Origin: Gemmatimonadota bacterium
GTDB taxonomy: Bacteria > Gemmatimonadota > Gemmatimonadetes > Longimicrobiales > Gaopeijiaceae
Direction of reading: 5' to 3'
Assembly: GCA_028875075.1 (NCBI GenBank)
Contig: JAPPGF010000018.1
Location: forward strand, 1-39,376
DNA: 39,376 bases
The position numbers were made by a program, and so were the translations under genes. Positions 16,681-28,900 of the stretch are shown one piece after another (position 1 is the stretch's first letter; each line of letters begins with the position of its first letter). The notes under the pieces were generated by a model. The model searched no databases, had not been told where the DNA came from, and worked only from the letters and a program-made list of their open reading frames with translations.

Positions 16681-16981
16681 GAGTTACCCCCGTCGGGTGG
16701 TCGCCCGCCGGTCCGGCTCGATCCAGCGTGGGTGCAGGCGACCGCCGCGCACGGACGCGCAGCACCGTCCCGGCAGGCATCCCCAAATCTACTGGGTCGA
16801 GGGGGCCCGAGACACGCCTTCGCGTCGCGGCACACCCCTTCGACCCGGCCGTGCGCGCAGCTGCCCGAGGTCGGGGCCGGGCAACTCCTCACGCGGATAC
16901 CGGAAGCGCGGGAGCGTCGGCGCTCGTGATCGCGGGTCCCGACGCGTCGGTCGTTCTGGGGCGGGTCCTTCCAGTCGACGT
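16681..16981. other. 301-base gap without a recognised gene
   Basis: Very G+C-rich. A plus-strand frame ending at the stop 16983-16985 reads SAGASALVIAGPDASVVLG, which looks protein-like, but it has no start or domain. I see nothing firm here. Confidence 0.35.
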
Positions 16982-18166
16982 CTAGCGAGCCTTGCCCGGA
17001 TGGTCCGCCGACCCGATCCGGGCCCGGCGCAGCTCGGACAGCGGGATTGAAGGCCCTCCCCAGGCCACCCCCCTGCGGAGCGTCACGATCACGGAGCGCC
17101 AGCAACTGTAGGCGATCACCAGGCTGGCCACCGGCAGGAGGAGGCCTGTCCAGCGGGGGAAACGGCAGGCCGTGGCAAGGGACATCGCGAGCGCCCATGC
17201 GACCATCGCCGAGGCGGCGAACAGTGCGGCCGCCAGGCCGTCCACCGGGGCCAGAACGACACCGAGCAAGGCCGGCGCGACCCCCGTCCAAAGCAGCCCG
17301 GCGGTTTCCACGATGACCTTAGTGATCCGGTAGCCGGTGAAGGCGAAGAGGTTCTTCTCCGTTCCCCGGACGAAGCCCCGGACGGAGCGGTACCACTCGC
17401 ATCGCAAGCTCGACCGGGCGCGGACCAGCTCCGAGCGCCGGCCCGACAGCTTCACGAGGCGGCCCAGCTGGTAGTCCTCGTCGGGGCGGAGCGCCACCCG
17501 CTCGTGCCCGCCGATGGCGTGGTAGCAGTCCGCCCGGAACAGGTTGTAGGCGCCGACACCGAAGGAGGCGGCGCTCCTCGAGTCGCGAACCTTCCACGGC
17601 CGCCCTCTCACGTGGAGGCCCCAGTTCCACACGATCATGCAGGCCTGCAGCAGCGGGCCGGTGATCGTGAGCGCCGGCAGCGCGGACATGTGGTCGAACC
17701 CGTTCCGCAGGAGGTGCCGAGCTCCGCGGGCGAGGGCCCCGGGCCCGAATACGACGTCCCCGTCCGTGAAGAGGAGCAGCTCCCCGCTGGCCGCCCGTGC
17801 GCCGCGCCAGCACGCGTGGTTCTTCCCGAACCATCCCGCGGGCAGTTCCTCGACGTGAATCACCTTGAGGCGCTCGTCCCCGGCGCTCAGGCGGTCCGCG
17901 ATCTCGCCCGTGCGATCGCCCGAGCGGTCGTCGACGAAGATCACCTCGTAGTCCGGATAGTCGATGCAGAGCAACGACGTGAGCGCCTGCTCCGCTGCTC
18001 GTTCTTCGTTCCTGGCGGCGACCACCACGGAGAGGCGGGGCAGTGGCGGATCGCCGTCGGCGGGGGAGCCGACCTCCTCGAGGCGCAGGACGCGTCGGTG
18101 GCTGTAGGCCGTGACGAGGGCCATGGCCACCCAGACGAGCAGCGTGACTGCGGCAAAGACGTGCAT
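16982..18166 (-). CDS. Membrane-associated family 2 glycosyltransferase (HpnB/CrtQ-like)
   Basis: A 394-aa GT2 enzyme transferring a sugar from a nucleotide donor to an undefined acceptor at the inner membrane. One N-terminal helix (3-20) precedes the GT-A domain. Landmarks are LSVVVAARNEE, EVIFVDDRSGDRT, the DxD-type FTDGDVVFG, and RPDEDYQLG as the acceptor-side acidic motif. LPAGWFGKNHAC is typical of the branch containing hopene-associated HpnB and carotenoid glycosyltransferases. Three to four helices end the protein (about 285-370). There is no good ribosome binding site before the ATG at 18166, so the start may be inexact. No hopanoid or carotenoid genes are adjacent, so the acceptor is unknown. 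Confidence 0.85.
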   Translation of the reverse strand: MHVFAAVTLLVWVAMALVTAYSHRRVLRLEEVGSPADGDPPLPRLSVVVAARNEERAAEQALTSLLCIDYPDYEVIFVDDRSGDRTGEIADRLSAGDERLKVIHVEELPAGWFGKNHACWRGARAASGELLLFTDGDVVFGPGALARGARHLLRNGFDHMSALPALTITGPLLQACMIVWNWGLHVRGRPWKVRDSRSAASFGVGAYNLFRADCYHAIGGHERVALRPDEDYQLGRLVKLSGRRSELVRARSSLRCEWYRSVRGFVRGTEKNLFAFTGYRITKVIVETAGLLWTGVAPALLGVVLAPVDGLAAALFAASAMVAWALAMSLATACRFPRWTGLLLPVASLVIAYSCWRSVIVTLRRGVAWGGPSIPLSELRRARIGSADHPGKAR

Positions 18167-18401
18167 TAGGCGCGCCCGTGCGGAATCAGCGGTGAGACCG
18201 GGCGCCGCCCGCGGCGACCTGGAAGGGCGGTGCAGAGACGGCGAGCGAGCAGCCGTAACTCCGGCGGGATCCGAACGTCAACCTCTCACGGCCTTTGCCG
18301 GTGCCGAGCCACGGCACGGTCGTCGCGGCCACGATGTCCACGCGCCCGCTCGCCGCTCCTCCCTCGATCTGTATTCGTGACCTGCCGTCGGCCGAGGAGG
18401 C

Positions 18402-18908
18402 CTATTCCTGGGCGAGGCCCGCCGCCGGATCGGCGTGCGCACCGGGACGTGGGGGCGACGCCGGCCGCCCCTCGACCGTCACCGATGTGCGGACCGAGTT
18501 GGCGATGAAGCACTCGCGGTGCGCGGCCTCGTGGACTCTCTCGAGCTCCTCGGACGACGGGGCCGGACCGCCGAAGGAGATCTCGGGGCGGAGCACCACG
18601 CGGGCGACCACCATCTTCCCGTCCGCGTTCTTTCCCACATGGCCCACGGCCGGATCCCGGTAGCGATCCACGACCAGCCCCGTCCGCGCCGCGATCGCCA
18701 GGAAGGTGAGCATGTGACAGCTGGACAACGAGGCGACGTAGGCTTCCTCGGGATCCACGAAGTCCCCGTTGCCGAGGTAGCCGGGTGCAGCGGATGCGTT
18801 GACCCGGATCCCGCCCTCGAAGCTCCAGGTGTGATCGCGCGTGTAGGACCGGTAGTTGAACTCGGTGGGACCCCTCTCCCACTCGATCGTGGCGTGATGT
18901 TCCGACAT
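18402..18908 (-). CDS. OsmC-family peroxidase-like protein
   Basis: A 168-aa OsmC/Ohr-fold protein that in this family reduces organic hydroperoxides through two cysteines. The first Cys is in ASLSSCHMLTFL and the second in ECFIANSV, both at family positions. The first arginine-containing strand region is also present (YTRDHTWSFEGG). The GNGDFVDPEEAYVAS segment is typical. The C-terminal 20 residues are Pro/Ala-rich and non-conserved. The start ATG at 18908 has GGAGAG upstream. It stands alone; the 235 bases after it and 240 bases before it hold no gene I recognise. Like the peroxiredoxin at 12956 it may serve oxidative-stress defence. Confidence 0.9.
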   Translation of the reverse strand: MSEHHATIEWERGPTEFNYRSYTRDHTWSFEGGIRVNASAAPGYLGNGDFVDPEEAYVASLSSCHMLTFLAIAARTGLVVDRYRDPAVGHVGKNADGKMVVARVVLRPEISFGGPAPSSEELERVHEAAHRECFIANSVRTSVTVEGRPASPPRPGAHADPAAGLAQE

Positions 18909-19150
18909 GTACCGACTCTCCGCGGGTCTTGGCGGCCTGGCCGGCGTCGGCCGTCCGCTTCCGAAGCCACGCGCGGTGGCCTCCCTCTCCCATACACTTC
19001 CGAGATCCGACGATCCCTCGGCGTCTTCGCGCGCGTACTCGCCGACAACAGCCGAGGATTACGAGAAGCCGGCACCGCTGCCGGCTGCGTTCCGACGGCT
19101 GGCGGGAGGCGCTGCGGCGACGACGTGGCCGGCGAGAAGGTCTTGCGACG

Positions 19151-20263
19151 CTATCCCCTGGCGATCGGACCGGGGGCCGTCACCTGCGTCATGAGATCCT
19201 CGTCCCATTCGCCCTCGACCGTAACATGGGCCAGCGCGCCCAGCTCGACCGCCTCGATCAGGTTGTGGTTGAGATACACGTACAGGCCCGGCTGCCGGAA
19301 CGTGTAGATCGCAGCGCCGGCCGAGCCTCCGCGGATGAACCAGGTTTCGAGCCCGTGGGCGGGGGGATCGGAAAAAGAGCCCTGCTCCCAGACGAAATCC
19401 CCGTGTCCGCCGATCAGGTGCGGCCTCGAGTCCCGGTTGGCCTGCGAGTGGATGAAGAGGACGCTCTCGCCGACGCGTGACGTCATGGCGTTGTCCCCGG
19501 TCAATGCGCCTGCACGGCCGTTGAACACGACGTGGGAGGGCGTGAGCGTGCGCATGGCGTCCAGCGTCTCGGCGACCGGGGGCGCATCGAAGGTCGCAAA
19601 GTTGCCGTCGGCGTCCCGCGGCACGTAGTAGTCCTGCTCGCCGACGTAGTAGGCCCGGTCGTAGCGGATGGGGCTGCCGTCTCGGTCCTCGAGCCCGTTC
19701 CGGGGCAGCACCATCACGGCCCCGTTCATGCCCGAGACCACATGATACGGGATCATGGAGCCGCCCGGCGCGCAGTGATAGATGAAGGTGCCCGGCTTGA
19801 TGGCCTTCCATCGCAACACGACCTGCTCGCCCGGCCGAACGGCCGTCAGGGCGCCCCCGCCGAGTGCGCCCGTCGACGCGTGGAAGTCGATGTTGTGCAA
19901 CAGGCGGTTGCCCGCGGGATTCTTGAGCGTGAGTTCGACGTAGTCGCCTTCGTGGCAGACGATCAGCGGCCCCGGGATCGAGCCGTTGAACGTGAGCGCG
20001 TGGATCTCGGTGCCGTCATTGTCGATGACGCGCCTGTCTTCGCGAACGACCAGCTCGACCTCGACGACCTTCGGGCCGCGTTCAGCGACCTGCGCGTGAT
20101 CCGGAACGAACGGCGGGTCTACCAGTTGTTGCCGCACGCGCGGCAGGGCCTGCACGTCCGGCCGAAACACGGTGGTCCCCGACGCCACCGCTCCCGTCAT
20201 CGCCGACGCGGCGGCCAGCGGGCCGCTCGTCGCCAGGAACCCGCGCCTGCTGATCGTGGGCAT
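19151..20263 (-). CDS. nirK: Copper-containing nitrite reductase
   Basis: A 370-aa periplasmic enzyme reducing nitrite to nitric oxide in denitrification. The N-terminus carries a twin-arginine signal, [10 protein letters not shown]. Both cupredoxin domains are intact. The LLHNIDFHA segment supplies the type 1 His, the catalytic Asp and a type 2 His. [20 protein letters not shown] supplies the type 2 His, type 1 Cys, His and Met. The second domain has [12 protein letters not shown] with the catalytic-type His, and [13 protein letters not shown] with the trimer-bridging type 2 His. I chose ATG 20263, with AGGAGGC (20272-20278) eight bases upstream, over the longer open frame to 20332. It is an isolated gene: no nor, nos, nirV or regulator is seen. 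No cytochrome c or extra cupredoxin extension is fused. Confidence 0.95.
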   Translation of the reverse strand: MPTISRRGFLATSGPLAAASAMTGAVASGTTVFRPDVQALPRVRQQLVDPPFVPDHAQVAERGPKVVEVELVVREDRRVIDNDGTEIHALTFNGSIPGPLIVCHEGDYVELTLKNPAGNRLLHNIDFHASTGALGGGALTAVRPGEQVVLRWKAIKPGTFIYHCAPGGSMIPYHVVSGMNGAVMVLPRNGLEDRDGSPIRYDRAYYVGEQDYYVPRDADGNFATFDAPPVAETLDAMRTLTPSHVVFNGRAGALTGDNAMTSRVGESVLFIHSQANRDSRPHLIGGHGDFVWEQGSFSDPPAHGLETWFIRGGSAGAAIYTFRQPGLYVYLNHNLIEAVELGALAHVTVEGEWDEDLMTQVTAPGPIARG

Positions 20264-20271
20264 CTGTCGCT

Positions 20272-20278
20272 GCCTCCT
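20272..20278 (-). promoter_or_regulatory. Ribosome binding site of nirK
   Basis: AGGAGGC on the minus strand, eight bases before the ATG at 20263; decides the start over the longer open frame. Confidence 0.75.
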
Positions 20279-20414
20279 GATTCTGGTCACACACGCGTGA
20301 TCGTCTTCCCGGTCGAAAATATGAGCGGTCACGGAGTAGTGGGCACCTCGTCGGGGCGGGGCTCGCCCGGGAGGGTCGCGAGCGGCGGACTGGCCCGGGA
20401 CGCGTGACGTCGGC

Positions 20415-22928
20415 TCAGCGGCGTCCGATTCCCGCGCTCGACACGAACTCCCGGTAGCGGGCGAACGCCCCGTCCACCATGTCTCGCGTGAGGCCGTAGC
20501 TCGCGATGTCGTACGTGTGCCGCTTCTCGGTACGGCGGCGCTCCTCCTGCTCGTCCAGCCATGTGTTCATGGCACCGATCGTGTCGGGATCGAGCGCCCA
20601 CCCGCGCCGATCGTGGATGCGGGCCACCACCGCCATGGGATCCTGCACCAGGTCGTAGTAGCTCACGTCGACCCAGCGCTCTGCCGTCTCGGGGCGAGAT
20701 TCGCGGAAAGCCACCGCGCGGTCGAGAAGGCGGCTCATCGCCCGCAGCTGTTCGGCTCCGAGGACGTCCGGCGGGGCGGGTTCGCCGAGAGTCGCCCCAA
20801 TCCGTTCCACCAGGCTGCACCACGACCCCATGAACTGTGCGGGGTCGCGGTGCGTCTGAATGAACAGGGCATCCGGATACGCCTCGCTAAGCGCTTCGAG
20901 CTCCATGAGGTGCGTCGGCATCTTGAACAGCCACTGGCCCTCCGCGCCGGGATGACGCTGACGGCGCTGGAACGTGTAGTGCTGCATCACGCGTCGATGG
21001 TGACGGTACGCCTCGCGTGACCCGCTCGCCTCGAGCCAGCGTTCGTACTGCGGGATGCGGTAGCGGTTGGCGAACATCCATGCCCGGAACGAGAGGCGCA
21101 GGATCGGGATGTCCTCCTCCGGCTCGTCGATGCCGATGTGGTGGGTCCCGGCGAAGGAATCGATGATGCCGGAGGCCTCGAACACATCGGCCGCCAGTGG
21201 GCGGCGCGGATCCTCGGGCGTGCCGGCGAGGCGCGCATAGTCTCCGCCCGGGATCACGGGCTCGACGTACTCGAAGGCCCGAAGCGACCAGAAACGGTCG
21301 GCGCGCGCCATCAGCCGGTGCAGGTATGTGGTCCCGGTCCGGTTGATCCCCACGATGAACACCGGCCGGACGACGTTCTGCCTCCCGATCTCGGGGTGGC
21401 GTTCCCGCTCAGCGGCCAGTTCGGCGTTGTTGCGCAGCAGCCGGCACATGTCGAAGGTCACATGCCCGATCCGGTGCCGGGGCAGGCCCGCCTCCTCCGA
21501 CCTCAGCGCCTCGACCAGCTTCTCGAGCCCCTCGAGCATCCATCCGGGATACGCGGAATCGAAGGAGACGCCGTTGTCCAGCGCGTAGCGGCGGGCTCGC
21601 CGGAGCAGGTGATCGAGATCGAGGCCACGACGCGGCAGCGGATGCGGCCATTCCTCCTGGTGGCTCGTCGCCCACTTGCTGTAGCGCACGTAGCGGGTCA
21701 GCGGGCCGGGCCACTCGATCGGATCCGGGCAGTCCTCGCGCATTGCCCGGTCGCTGATCGGGAGCGCGGTGACCGTCTCGGTGCCCCGCAGCCAGTAGCG
21801 GGTGAAGTGGTCGAGCACCGCCCAGTGCCGGGACAGCGGAGAGGCGTCGCCCCGGGCCTGACAGGCGCGCTTGAACGTCTGGTAGGAGACCTCGGGGTAG
21901 TCCAGGCCGAGTTCGTCCAGCGGCACCGTTCGATATGAAGGGGTCGGGTTGCAGCAGTTGTAGATGGCGAAGCGGCGCTTCGGGTTCAGCGAGATGCCGG
22001 CGCAGGCCCGGCAGAGGATGTCTACCGGGTCGTTCATCGACTGCAGCGTGAATCCGCGCGGGATCATCTCGACATCGACGATGCCGGCGAACAGGCTCTG
22101 CACGATGTTCGACGACTCGCTGTAGCCGTTCGACGCCATGCTGGTCTGCGCCAGGCGGAATATCACGGCCGGCAGGCCCACGGAGCGGGCGAAGAGGACG
22201 GCCTGCTCGCCCACCAGTTTGCTCCAGGGATAGCCCAGCAGCCCGAGCGGCATCGTCTTCTTCATGGCGGACAGGTCCGGCTGCATCTGGTCGCCGATCC
22301 AGCGGTCCCGGTACTCGTCCGCGAACGCGCAGCAGTACTCGGGGAAGACCCCCATGGTCGAGACGAAGAACAGGTGCTTGAAGCGCCGGGCCAGGCACAG
22401 TTCCAGCGCGCTCCGGATGCTGAACACGTTGTCGCGACGGATCGCGGGGTATCCCGCCGTGAGGCTCAGCTTGGCCGCGAGATGGTAGACGGCGTCGATC
22501 GTTCCGCAGAGCTCGTCGAAGTGCGGCTCGCCGAGCCCCAGTCGCGGCTGGGACACGTCGCCGGCATGCACCCGAAGACGCGGCGCGAAGGCACGGTCCC
22601 AGGTCTCCGCGTGCTCCATGCTCGCGCGCACGCGCTCTAGGCCCTCCTCGGCCGTGCGGCCCCGCACGACGCAGTGGACCGTCAGGCGGGGGTCGCGCTC
22701 GAGCAGCTCGCGCAGCAGGAAGCGGCCGACGAAGCCGGTGGCGCCGGTGAGGAGGACGTGGCGGATGTCGCCGACGCCCACGGGCTCCGCCGGCGGAGCG
22801 CCGGCGACCGATTCGCGGACGAAGCCCCTGAGCGTGGCGAGGTCGCGCTGGCAGGGAAGGGGCAGCGCCCCGGCCAGTGGCGGGACGCGCTCGGTGCTCG
22901 GGGACGGCTCGGCGCCGTCCGGACTCAA
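20415..22928 (-). CDS. Thioester reductase-sulfotransferase fusion (PKS release protein)
   Basis: An 837-aa two-domain protein. Residues 55-420 form a thioester-reductase-type NAD(P)-binding domain (NAD_binding_4/SDRe): [11 protein letters not shown] (58-68), [10 protein letters not shown], the Ser/Thr of FVSTMGV (188-194), and catalytic Tyr233/Lys237 in GYPWSK. Such domains release acyl chains from a carrier protein as aldehyde or alcohol. Residues 480-837 form a sulfotransferase: [16 protein letters not shown] (522-537) is the 5'-phosphosulfate loop for PAPS, and [14 protein letters not shown] (692-705) the 3'-phosphate motif. The start is TTG at 22928, overlapping the PKS stop as TTGA, which implies translational coupling. 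The open frame continuing upstream to 26258 is a shadow of the PKS gene. Likely role: reductive offloading and sulfation of the PKS product. A reductase fused to a sulfotransferase is unusual; the order of reactions is unknown. Confidence 0.88.
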   Translation of the reverse strand: MSPDGAEPSPSTERVPPLAGALPLPCQRDLATLRGFVRESVAGAPPAEPVGVGDIRHVLLTGATGFVGRFLLRELLERDPRLTVHCVVRGRTAEEGLERVRASMEHAETWDRAFAPRLRVHAGDVSQPRLGLGEPHFDELCGTIDAVYHLAAKLSLTAGYPAIRRDNVFSIRSALELCLARRFKHLFFVSTMGVFPEYCCAFADEYRDRWIGDQMQPDLSAMKKTMPLGLLGYPWSKLVGEQAVLFARSVGLPAVIFRLAQTSMASNGYSESSNIVQSLFAGIVDVEMIPRGFTLQSMNDPVDILCRACAGISLNPKRRFAIYNCCNPTPSYRTVPLDELGLDYPEVSYQTFKRACQARGDASPLSRHWAVLDHFTRYWLRGTETVTALPISDRAMREDCPDPIEWPGPLTRYVRYSKWATSHQEEWPHPLPRRGLDLDHLLRRARRYALDNGVSFDSAYPGWMLEGLEKLVEALRSEEAGLPRHRIGHVTFDMCRLLRNNAELAAERERHPEIGRQNVVRPVFIVGINRTGTTYLHRLMARADRFWSLRAFEYVEPVIPGGDYARLAGTPEDPRRPLAADVFEASGIIDSFAGTHHIGIDEPEEDIPILRLSFRAWMFANRYRIPQYERWLEASGSREAYRHHRRVMQHYTFQRRQRHPGAEGQWLFKMPTHLMELEALSEAYPDALFIQTHRDPAQFMGSWCSLVERIGATLGEPAPPDVLGAEQLRAMSRLLDRAVAFRESRPETAERWVDVSYYDLVQDPMAVVARIHDRRGWALDPDTIGAMNTWLDEQEERRRTEKRHTYDIASYGLTRDMVDGAFARYREFVSSAGIGRR

Positions 22929-25900
22929 TGCCGTTCCCGGGCGGTGGCTGGCGTCCTGGTCCGCCTCCCCGCGACGGTCTCCGTCGCGGGGGGTCCGCTC
23001 GCCTCCGCGTCCGCGACGGGGACGCCCTCGCCGCCCGGGAAATGATCCTCGAGCGCGTTGGCGAAGGGCGAGCGGCGCCTCACGGCCCGCGCCCGGGTCT
23101 CTTCCGCCCCCGCGCCTGTCCCGTCCGCCTCGGCCAGGGCGTCCTCCTCCGTGTCGGATGCTCTCCCGTGGACGATGGATTGGGCCAGGGAGAGGGCCGA
23201 GGCGGTCGTCATCAGCTCGAGCGCGCTCACCTGGTGATTGAACTGCGTCTGGACGAAGGCTCCGAGTTCGGCGACCGAGATCGACGTGAGCCCGAAGCTC
23301 GAGAGCGGCTCGGAGACGTCGCCCTCGTCGTGACCGCACAGCTCGGCGACCTTCGCCGAGATCTGCGCCACGACGCCTTCCAGCGTCAGCTCGCCGCCGG
23401 CATCCACCTCGAAGGCGGCCTGGTTGTTCAGCAGGCGCCCGTTGCGCATGTAGTCGGGCGACTCCACGCTCCACGGCGGCTTCGCGAAGAGCGCCGTGAC
23501 CAGGTGGTCGTGGCCGGCCATCGTGCGCATGGCGTAGTCTAGATTGGCGATCGCGAAGTTGGCGCTCACGGTCGTCATCCCGGCGGCCCTCATCATGCGC
23601 ATGACGTGCAGGCTGCGCGCGGCCATCCCGACCTCGGTGACGGGGCCGAGGTTGTACGACAGGCCCGGCAGGCCCAGGCCGCGCCGGTGGGCGGCCAGCC
23701 CGTCGAGGAAGCTGCTGGCCCCGCTGTAGTTGATCTGTCCGAGGTTGCCGAAGGTCGAGGCGATGGAGGAGAACAGGACGAAGTAGTCCAGGTCGAGCTC
23801 GGCGGTCGCGCGATGGAGATTGAGCGCACCCAGGGCCTTCGGCGCGAACACCCTCGCGAGCGAGTCGGGAGAGGTGTCCAGGAAGGAGCGGTCCTCGAGC
23901 GTGCCGGCGAGATGGAACACGCCCTTGAGGGGGCGCCCCAGGTCGGCGATCCAGCGACGCACGTCCGCTTCGTCCCGGACGTCGCCCGCCACGATGTCGA
24001 TCTCGAGGTCGCGCGGCATCTTGGAGAGCGTCGTGACCTGGCGTATCCATTCGACGTCGCGCCCCCGGTCCGGATCGCGGTCGATCAGGGTCACGTGCCG
24101 AGCCCCGGCAGCGAACAGATAGGGCACGAAGCGGAGCCCGAACCCGCCCAGTCCGCCCGTCACCAGGTAGGTCGCGTCGGGATCCAGGAACGGCCGGGTG
24201 TCGGCGACGGCGAATTCCCGCCCCGCGGCGTCGGCCGGCGCCCGCAGCACCAGCTTGCCCCGGTGCTGTCCGGTCGTCATCAGCCGGAGCGCCTCGGCGT
24301 AGTCCCCGTACGGGAAGACCGTCAGCTCGGGTGGCGCGACGGCGCCCTGCTCCAGGAGGTCCACGCACGCCTGGGAGAGCGTGTGCGACAGCACCGGGTC
24401 GTCCAGCATCAGGCGGTCCACGTCGATCGCGGCGAAGCGGAGGTTTTTGCGGAAGGCCCGCATGCTGAGCGAGTTGTCGGTGTAGATGTCGACCTTGCCG
24501 ATCTCGCAGTGCCAGCCCGAGGGACGGAGCGCCTCGAGGCAGAGCGCGATGTGATGGCCGGCGAGCGAGTTCAGCGCGACGTCGACCCCCTCGCCGTCGG
24601 TCGCCTCCATCAGCTCGGGGTACCAGTCGTGGCTGTGCGAGTCGAAGGCGCCGCGGACGCCCATGCCGAGCAGGCGGCGGCGCTTGTCCTCGTTGCCCGC
24701 GGTCGCGTAGACCTCCGCGCCCACGTGACGGGCGATGGCGATCGCGGCCTGTCCGACCCCGCCCATGGCCGAGTGGATCAAGACCCGCTGGCCCTCGCGC
24801 AGGCGCGCGAGATGGATGAGCGCGTAGTAGGCGGTGACGTAGACGGACAAGGCGGAGCCGGCCTCTTCCATGCTCAGGCGCGGCGGCTTGAGGAAGGCGA
24901 GGTGCTCGTTGACGACCACGCGGTTGGCGATGCACCCGCCCGCCGTGAGCGCCACCGGGTCGCCGACCTTGAGGCGCTTCACACCGGGACCGGCGCGTCG
25001 GACCACGCCGCTGGCCTCGATGCCGACCTCGCGCCCGAGCGCCGAGCGCTCGTAGGCCTGCGCCGGCAGCAGGCCGAGCGTGACCATCACGTCGCGGAAG
25101 TTGAGCGCCGCCGCGGCGACCTCGACCTCCACGTCCGCCGGGCCCAGGCGGGGCGGCTCGTAGGTCGTCATCTGCAGGCCGCTCACCTGGCCGGGATTGT
25201 CCAGCCGGAGCCGGTAGGGCGGATCCTCGCCTGGGGGCACGAGGGGCGCTCTCTCGCGCACGCTCACGATGCGCTGGACCCACGGCCGTCGCTCCCTGAT
25301 CGCCAGCTCGCGCTCCCCGAGGTCCGAGCGGGCGAGGCGCGCCAGACACTCCAGGTCGTCCGCCGAGCCGATGTCGACCAGCCGGAAATCGATCCGGGTG
25401 TCCTCGGCGCCGAGCTCCAGGGCGATGCTCCGCACCGCGCCCCAGAGCGCGCTCCCGCGCGGATCGTCCACTCTGAGGACCGCGCCCCGCGTCAGCACCG
25501 TCAGGCGGCACGTCCCGCTCGCGCTCTCCAGCCGGAAGGGCGCGAGGGCCTGCAGGAAGGCCACCAGCCGCCAGACGGCCCGCTCGCCCGTGGGATCTCC
25601 GGGGTCCGTGTCGACGAAGAGGTCGATCGCCGCCAGCTCGGCGGCGCCCGGCCACTCCTCGAGCCAGGTGAAGTCCCCCGCCTCGAACGTCGACCAGGGG
25701 ACGTGATGCACGTCCGGCCGGTCGAGCAGCTCCACCCACTCGGACGCCAGGCTCTCCGGCTCGCCGATCACCCACCGCGGGCCGGGGGGGGCGGCCGCGT
25801 CCGATGGCGTGGCCTCGGCCTCGGGGGCCTGGAGCAGCGTCGAGCGCGGCCCGGCGCGGATCGTCGTCCAGCCGTCGCCCGGCCCGACGACGTCGCCCTC

Positions 25901-28900
25901 CTCGTGCCGCACCAGCGCGAGGCCGCCCTCGACCAGCAGCCGACTGAGGAGCGTCCACTGCCCGGGTCCGAAGCCGACGGCCTCCGGATGCAGGAGCAAC
26001 AGCTCGGCGGCCGCCGGACGCAACAGGCCCGTATCGGTTCCGGGCTCGCCGGCCTCGGCCCCCGTCACGTCGAGCGAATCGAACCTGAGGGGGGCGTCGT
26101 GGTGATGGAAGGTGTCGTAGAGGGCGCGCGTGCGCTCCTCGTCCTCGCCCACGAGCCAGTACTCGCTCTGGGCGTCGGGCCCCGACAGGTGCTCGAGGCA
26201 GCGAGCGAGCCAGACCTCGTCGGGCTCGCGCCGGCCCGCGACCTCGATCACGTGGCACGCGTACGGCTCGCCGGCGGCGCCCTCCTCGAGCCGGGCGATC
26301 AGCCGCTCGGGCTCGATCTCCTCGCCCTCGGGCCCGTCCCCGAGCGAGGGCGCCGGCGGCACGAACTTGGGCTGCCAGCGCAGGAGGTGCTTGCTGTCGG
26401 GGACGTCGCTCCAGCGCGGATTGCTGTTGAAGGAATGGTACTCTCCGATGTGGGCGAGGAGCTGTCCCGTGGCGCCGTCGTAGAAGCTCAGGCGCCCGAT
26501 GTAGAGCTCGCCGAGCGGCTTGTTGTACTGGCCGCGCTCATCCACGTCGAACCAGTCGCCCGTGTCGACCAGGAAGCAGGTGATGCGGGGGCCCGTGGGC
26601 GGGCGCACGAAGGTGATGTCGCGGGCCCGCTGCGGCATGGAGAAGAAGTCCGGCAGCCGCATCAGGTAGCGCAGGAAGATCTGTAGCCCCCCGTCCGTGA
26701 GCGGCGGATAGAGCACGTAGCCCTCCTCCCGGCCGGAGGCCCAGAGCCCCTCGTCGACCGCGATCTCGATCAGCAGGTCCGTCGAGGCCGAGTCCATGTC
26801 GATCTTGCGGATGCTCCGGAACTCGGGGCCGAACTCGAAGGCGTCGCCCACGACGGCCTCGATCTGGTCGTAGAAGTCCTCGCCCGTCATCAGGGGCCGG
26901 GGATCGAAGTCGGAGGCGAGCACGTCGTCCAGGCTCGCGTGGGCGTCGACCTTGTGCTCGCCGTCCGCCCGGCGGACCCTGCCGCGACAGTGCAGCGTGC
27001 CCTCGTCCTCGTTCTCGAAGGAACGCGTGGAGATCGTGAACGTGTAGTGGCCCGGAGCGTTCGGGACCGGGAAGAGGGCGGTCTGAAGACGCACCGGCGT
27101 GGCCCCGACCGGGGTGTGCTGCAGGAACTCGATCTCGTCGATGTGGACGGCCTCTCCGGAGAAGGCCTCGAGCAGCAGCTCGATGTAGCCGGCGGCCGGG
27201 ATGATCGGCGCCCGGTGGACGCGGTGGTCGCTCAGCCAGGGGAAATCGCGCCCCGAGAGCCGCGCCTCGAAGAGGATGTGGTCGCAGTTGACCCTGTGGC
27301 CGACCAGCGGGCCGTGCGAGTACTCGCCGCGCTTCAGGAACATCTCGTCGTCGCACAGGTCGTCGCTGGTCGTGGCCTCCTCCGCCGGATGGCCGGGAAG
27401 GCGGTGCGCGATGGGCTCAGGACGCGGATACTGGGAGGCGAAGTCCAGCGGGACGCCGGCCCGGTAGAGGGCACCGAGCGCCTCCTGGAAGCGGAGGCAC
27501 ACGTCCTCGCCCTGCATGAGCGTCGGGACGGACACGGGGAGGGGGGCGCCGCCCTCGAGGCACTGCCGGATGATCGGCTGCAGGGCCGAGTGCGGTGCGA
27601 CCTCCAGCACCACGTCGGGGCGGTGCTCCCGGCGGAGCGTCTCCATCGCGGCCTGGAAGCGCACCGGCTCGCGGATGTTCGACCACCAGTAGCGCGCGTC
27701 CAGGCGCTCCGCGACCTCGCCCGTCACCGACGACACCATGGGCACCTCGCCACGGGAGCCGCACCCGTCCAGGAAGTCGAGCGAGCGGATGACGTCGTCC
27801 AGCAGCGGATCCATCGCCGCGGAGTGGAACGCGATGTTGCCCGGAAGCAGTCCGTGCTGCAGCCCGCGGCGGTCGAGCTCCGCCATGACGGGCTCGAGGG
27901 CGTCCCGCCCGCCGCACACGACGGTGTTGGCCGGCGAGTTCAGGCAGGCGACCTCCGCCCCGGCCGCTCCCTGCTCTGCCGACCCGGCCGGGTCGGCCAG
28001 CTCCCGGAGCAGGTCCTCCACGCCCGCCCGGTCGAGCCCGATCGCGAGCATCCGGCCCGAGCCGGCCACCCGCTGCTGCAGGCTGGCCCGGTGGTAGACC
28101 AGATGCGTGGCCTCCGCCAGCGAGAGGGCCCCCGAGGCGTACGCCGCGGCCACCTCGCCCGAGCTGTGGCCGACGACAGCGTCCGGCTGGACGCCCCACG
28201 TCGAGAGCAGCTCCACGAGCGCGCACTGCAACATGAAGATCGCCGGCTGGGCGAGCTGGACCTCGTTCAGTTCCTCCTGGCTCGCCCGGAAGCAGCCCTC
28301 GCGCAGCGAGAGCGGCGAGTGGGTGCGCCACTCGCGCTCGACTGCGTCGACCACGCGGCGGAAGACGGGATCGGCGTCGTAGAGCGCCCGGCCGCATCCC
28401 GCCCACTGGGTGCCCTGCCCGGAGAAGACCATCGCCACGCGCCGCTCGCCCCCCTCCGCGACGGAGACCGGCGAGGGGTCTTCCACGAAGGCGTCCAGCG
28501 CCTGGGCCAGCTGCTCCCGGTCGCGGACGGCGAACGCGGCCCTGGCGGGCAGATGGCTGCGGCGGCGGCCGAGGTTGCCCGCGAGCGTGTAGAGGTCGAA
28601 GTCCTCCTTGTCCAGCCCTTCACCGAGCAGGCGCGCGCTCTCGACCAGGGCGTTCTGGCTGCGCGCGGACAGCGGGATCATGTACCCGGCCTCGGGGGCC
28701 AGGGGCACCGACCACGTGCTGGGCCCGTCCGGCCGGTACTCCCTCACGACGCAGTGTCCGTTCGCGCCGCCGAACCCGAAGGAATTGATCCCGATCACGA
28801 CCGGGCGGTCCGGGAAGGGCTCGGAGGCCGTCTGCACCCGCATCGGGCAGCTGTCGAAGTCGATCTCGAGGTTCGGGGCCAGGAAATTCTTCGAGATCGG

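Noticed and set aside
22929..26258. Upstream part of the 1947-codon open frame that ends at 20415 (minus strand)
   Set aside because: It overlaps the PKS in another frame and is Arg/Ala/Gly-rich with no domain; only the portion after 22928 has recognisable domains. High G+C makes such shadow frames long.
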